A DNA stretch of 8,000 nucleotides from contig JASHRR010000812.1 in assembly GCA_030037185.1 (NCBI GenBank), positions 1 to 8,000 of the forward strand. The letters are read 5' to 3'. Positions 5,924 to 8,000 of this stretch are shown here, in pieces (the stretch's first letter is position 1; each line of letters begins with the position of its first letter). The stretch is from Xanthobacteraceae bacterium (GTDB taxonomy: Bacteria > Pseudomonadota > Alphaproteobacteria > Rhizobiales > Xanthobacteraceae). Under the pieces are notes generated by a model that saw nothing but the letters and a program-made list of their open reading frames with translations, searched no databases and was not told where the DNA came from. Made by a program: the position numbers and the translations under genes.

Positions 5924-7090
5924 ATGCAACAAGGAAGCATCATTCAATCGAGTCGAAAGGCGAGTCCGGATGTTTGGCAGTTGCGATGGTCAGAAAAGGA
6001 TCAGAACGGTCACCGTGTATATCGCAAACGGGTCATCGGAACTGTGGACCAATTCATCGATGCGGCTGCCGCACGTCATGCGGCTTTCGGTCTAATAGCA
6101 GAGGCCAACTTGCGATCCGGCAAGAATCACATTGGGACAATCACCATCGATCAATTGTCTGAACACTTTGAGCAAAGCGAAATGCGGCTGGGCAAGAGCC
6201 TATGGAGCGTTGCAACCCAGAAGACCTACCGCGGTTACATTCGACGGTGGATCAGGCCACGTTGGGGATCTCACTGCCTGGACGAGATTAAGGCGGTAGA
6301 AGTGGAAGCTTGGTTGGGTGGGCTGAATCTTGCCCGCGGCTCGAGAGTCAAAATCCGCAACGTCCTTTGTGTGCTGTTCAATCATGCCTGTCGGCATGAG
6401 CTATTTGATCGCAACCCAATGCGTTTTGTTCGCCAAAGCGCCAAACGCCGGCGTGTTCCGGACGTGCTGACCGGAGCTGAAATCAAAACGCTGGTTGAGA
6501 ATCTGCCACTGCGTGAGCGCACTCTGGTTTTGCTGGCTGTATCCACCGGGTTGAGGCAGGGCGAACTCTTCGGTCTCAAGTGGAGGGACGTTGATTTCGA
6601 GCATGGGGAGCTAAATGTGATTCGATCGATTGTGTGCGGTATCGAAGGCCGCTGCAAGACAGAATGCTCGCAGAAGCCGGTTCCGATGCACCCGCAGCTC
6701 GCCGCGGCGTTGATTGCATGGAGACAACAGTGCAGATTCAAGAACAGTGACGACTGGGTGTTCGCCAGCCGATTGCACAACGGGCGACGGCCGTATTGGG
6801 GAGCGGCGATCATGCGCCACTACGTTCAGCCCCTTGCCAATAAACTGGGTATCGAGAAGCGCATTGGGTGGCATACGTTTCGCCATACCTATTGCACGCT
6901 GCTCAGAAGCCTCGGAGTGGAATTCAAAGTCATGCAGGAACTGATGAGGCACTCTTCGTTGCGATCTACGCTCGATGTCTATACGCAGGCGGTGGGCCCG
7001 GCGAAGCGCGCCGCCCAGGCAGCGGTGCTTTCGCTCTTCTTAGTGCCGCCGGATTTACGTGAAGATTGCGAAATCCGTGGGCTGGCATAG
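5924..7090 (+). CDS. Site-specific tyrosine recombinase (phage-type integrase)
   Basis: A 388-residue integrase that cuts and rejoins DNA at attachment sites through a covalent 3'-phosphotyrosine. The order is an N-terminal region with an Arg/Lys-rich strand pattern (about 15-40) like the AP2-type arm-binding domain of tRNA-targeting integrases, a helical SAM-like core-binding domain (about 72-170), and the catalytic domain (about 180-370). All active-site residues are visible: Arg211 in TGLRQGEL, the probable beta-hairpin Lys245, His317 and Arg320 in HTFRH, His343 in MRHSS, and the nucleophile Tyr353 in DVYTQ. Length and motifs are complete, so the enzyme should be active. The start is certain: AAGGAGGT at 5911-5918 with GGAGG 6 bases before ATG. 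The gene reads towards a tRNA-Glu fragment about 100 bases downstream, which is probably its attachment core. Confidence 0.95.
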   Translation: MQQGSIIQSSRKASPDVWQLRWSEKDQNGHRVYRKRVIGTVDQFIDAAAARHAAFGLIAEANLRSGKNHIGTITIDQLSEHFEQSEMRLGKSLWSVATQKTYRGYIRRWIRPRWGSHCLDEIKAVEVEAWLGGLNLARGSRVKIRNVLCVLFNHACRHELFDRNPMRFVRQSAKRRRVPDVLTGAEIKTLVENLPLRERTLVLLAVSTGLRQGELFGLKWRDVDFEHGELNVIRSIVCGIEGRCKTECSQKPVPMHPQLAAALIAWRQQCRFKNSDDWVFASRLHNGRRPYWGAAIMRHYVQPLANKLGIEKRIGWHTFRHTYCTLLRSLGVEFKVMQELMRHSSLRSTLDVYTQAVGPAKRAAQAAVLSLFLVPPDLREDCEIRGLA

Positions 7091-7106
7091 CCGGGCTCAG
7101 CACCGG

Positions 7107-7158
7107 ACTTGAGGGTGCAAAAAGGACACAAAAATGTGGCTTTTTGCACCCTCGAAGT
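7107..7158. terminator. Strong perfect hairpin after the integrase gene
   Basis: GAGGGTGCAAAAAG (7111-7124) and its exact reverse complement CTTTTTGCACCCTC (7140-7153) form a 14-bp stem. The intervening bases contain a second nested dyad, CACA-AAAA-TGTG (7127-7138). ACTT (7107-7110) and AAGT (7155-7158) extend the base past a bulged G. It starts 17 bases after the integrase stop. The position fits a terminator, but no T-run follows the stem on either strand; only the arms contain T5/A5. It may instead be a protein-binding dyad next to the attachment core. Confidence 0.5.
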
Positions 7159-7193
7159 TCAGGCGAAACTGCTTGTAAGTTCTTGATTCTGTT

Positions 7194-7237
7194 TGGCGTC
7201 CCCGACGGGATTTGAACCCGTGTTATCGCCGTGAAAT
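7194..7237 (-). pseudogene. 3' part of a tRNA-Glu(TTC) gene, putative attachment core
   Basis: On the minus strand this reads as the 3' half of a tRNA. It has an anticodon loop with TTC (7233-7235), the 3' anticodon-stem strand GGCGA (7226-7230), a 4-base variable region, a perfect T arm ACGGG-TTCAAAT-CCCGT (7205-7221), the 3' acceptor strand CGGGGAC (7198-7204), G73, and an encoded CCA (7194-7196). It follows the pattern of bacterial tRNA-Glu. The 5' half is missing: bases 7238-7242 cannot pair with the anticodon stem, and no GTCCCCG-like acceptor strand follows upstream. Integration at the 3' end of a tRNA leaves exactly such a remnant at one end of the inserted element, with the intact tRNA at the other. 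The adjacent integrase supports this. Confidence 0.85.
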
Positions 7238-7277
7238 TCGCCTGTCTGGTAACCTATTGAAACTAGACGGCACGGAT

Positions 7278-7305
7278 GGCACAGTAAGACACTTTCAGGC
7301 ACAGT
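7278..7305 (+). repeat. Paired GGCACAGT repeats next to the attachment core
   Basis: GGCACAGT occurs at 7278-7285 and 7298-7305, 20 bases apart (about two helical turns), with a further GGCAC at 7269-7273. Short directly repeated sites within about 100 bases of an attachment core are typical of integrase arm-type or excisionase sites, but binding here is inferred. Confidence 0.4.
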
Positions 7306-7316
7306 TGGAGCGGGTA

Positions 7317-7337
7317 ATCGGACCATTATCGGACCAT
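7317..7337 (+). repeat. Tandem ATCGGACCAT repeats, candidate operator
   Basis: ATCGGACCAT occurs at 7317-7326 and again at 7328-7337, an 11-base period close to one helical turn, followed by a third partial ATCG at 7339-7342. It lies 28 bases before the chosen start of the small HTH gene, so it could be that protein's own operator or part of the recombination site. Confidence 0.45.
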
Positions 7338-7365
7338 GATCGAAAGTGCTCTGGAGCCATTGAAC

Positions 7366-7746
7366 ATGGAACCAGTGCTTCAATCCATCCTTGAATCTCT
7401 TCCACCAAAATCACCGCGCTCAAAACTCGAACCACACCGCGAACTGATTCGTGAGCTGCGCCGCAAAGGGCGGACATACCGGGAAGTCGCCCAGCTCTTT
7501 CATGAACGGCTGGGGCTGTACGTCGCCCCCAGCACGCTTCATTCATTCGTGAAAGTCCGCGCCAAGCATCGCAAGCGCACACAGTTCGAGTTGCCTCCGC
7601 TCGAACCGCTGGATGCGCAATCAGCCGGATTCGCCTCCATCGCTGCTCTCAAGACAAAGCCGATTCTTCAGAAGCCGAAATCGGCGCGCTTCGTCTTCCG
7701 GGAAAATGAACCACTGACCTTGACGGCCACTGGGGGTGAGCAATGA
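7366..7746 (+). CDS. Small helix-turn-helix protein, TraK-like accessory protein of a mobile element
   Basis: A 126-residue protein. The central part (about 18-66: RSKLEPHRELIRELRR, then GRTYREVAQLF, then VAPSTLHSFVKVR) has the spacing of a helix-turn-helix that reads like a resolvase or transposase HTH. Small proteins with this RSKLxPHRxxIRELRRxGxTYRE block occur in conjugative and integrative elements, next to TraL/ParA-like genes, and are often labelled TraK-like. I recall this from the family; it was not searched. The C-terminal 55 residues are basic and Pro-rich, without recognised motifs. ATG 7366 was chosen because GGAG lies 9 bases upstream (7353-7356). An in-frame ATG at 7336 would add 10 residues but has no ribosome site and sits inside the tandem repeat. 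The stop overlaps the next start (ATGA), so the two genes are translationally coupled. It probably binds DNA near an origin of transfer or its own promoter. Confidence 0.7.
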   Translation: MEPVLQSILESLPPKSPRSKLEPHRELIRELRRKGRTYREVAQLFHERLGLYVAPSTLHSFVKVRAKHRKRTQFELPPLEPLDAQSAGFASIAALKTKPILQKPKSARFVFRENEPLTLTATGGEQ

Positions 7747-8000
7747 CGGAGTTTTCAAAGCGCGTCGTCTTTACCATGGGCGGCAAAGGTGGCGTCGGCA
7801 AAACCGGCGTCGTGGTCGCCTTGGCCGAATGGTTTCAGGCCAACGAGATTCCCGTTACCCTTCTCGATCTCGATACCGAGAACAAGGCGCGTGGATCTCT
7901 GAAGCACTTTTTTAATGGAACCGTGACCAAAGTCGATGTTCACACCCCGGCGGGTCTGGATGCCTTTGTCGATCACCTCGACGGCGGCACTCCGATCATC
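7743..8000 (+). CDS. ParA/TraL-like deviant Walker ATPase, N-terminal part
   Basis: The first 86 codons of a P-loop ATPase, cut by the right edge. GGKGGVGKT (13-21) is the deviant Walker A motif with the signature Lys15 of the ParA/MinD/SIMIBI class, which makes dimers that sandwich ATP. LLDLDTENKA (40-49) is the following strand, and its DxDxxN resembles TraL-type proteins of conjugative plasmids, where ParA partition proteins usually have DxDPQ. This makes a transfer-associated TraL-like protein more likely than a true partition ATPase, although both remain possible. GGGGG at 7732-7736 lies 6 bases before the ATG, and the start overlaps the upstream HTH gene by 4 bases. The pairing of a small HTH protein with a TraL-like ATPase beside an attachment site suggests a plasmid-derived integrative element continuing to the right. 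Confidence 0.85.
   Translation, partial: MTEFSKRVVFTMGGKGGVGKTGVVVALAEWFQANEIPVTLLDLDTENKARGSLKHFFNGTVTKVDVHTPAGLDAFVDHLDGGTPII

Noticed and set aside
7269..7342. Short repeats as a CRISPR array or plasmid iterons
   Set aside because: The units are only 8-10 bases, occur twice each, and have no spacer-like regular structure. There is no cas gene and no replication initiator in view.
7159..7383. Minus-strand frame reading through the tRNA fragment (contains TGSNPVGDA)
   Set aside because: This peptide is the usual spurious translation of a tRNA T arm and CCA end, not a protein gene.

Overview
The window looks like chromosomal DNA of a Gram-negative soil-type bacterium that runs into the edge of a mobile element. 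The GC-rich composition, the strong Shine-Dalgarno sites, and the combination of an HxlR regulator, DUF899, NmrA and SDR proteins with a large 7-helix membrane phosphatase of the SpoIIE/PP2C type all fit Acidobacteriota (Terriglobia-like). That assignment is an inference from gene content, not proof.

Left part (1-5590, every gene on the minus strand). Read in the direction of transcription, this part holds a membrane-anchored signalling phosphatase (3701-5590), an HxlR-family regulator (3184-3528), a classical short-chain dehydrogenase (2320-3042), a 52-residue unknown protein (2091-2249), a DUF899 thioredoxin-fold protein (1177-1989) and an NmrA-type NAD(P)-binding protein (199-1086). The N-terminus of a secreted or exported protein follows and runs off the left edge (1-102). 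HxlR to NmrA reads like a small redox or electrophile-response cluster, with the HxlR protein as the likely sensor. An ~88-bp repeat lies directly upstream of both the dehydrogenase and the phosphatase, in the same orientation relative to each gene. It is probably a dispersed genomic repeat or a shared regulatory leader.

Middle (5591-5923) is a gene-free divergent region between the phosphatase and the integrase. It carries one copy of the repeat and an imperfect inverted repeat.

Right part (5924-8000, plus strand). This part holds a complete tyrosine recombinase (5924-7090), a perfect 14-bp hairpin, and the 3' part of a tRNA-Glu(TTC) gene that lacks its 5' half (minus strand, 7194-7237), which looks like an attachment site. 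Short phased direct repeats follow, then a translationally coupled pair: a small helix-turn-helix protein resembling TraK-type accessory proteins of conjugative elements, and a ParA/TraL-like deviant Walker ATPase cut by the right edge. This looks like the junction of an integrative, plasmid-derived element. The geometry of the tRNA fragment implies that the element carrying the ATPase lies to the right. That leaves the integrase on the other side of the core, which suggests tandem or nested elements or an attP-like arrangement.

No CRISPR array, complete tRNA or rRNA gene, or insertion sequence was found, and nothing resembles a recognised defence system.
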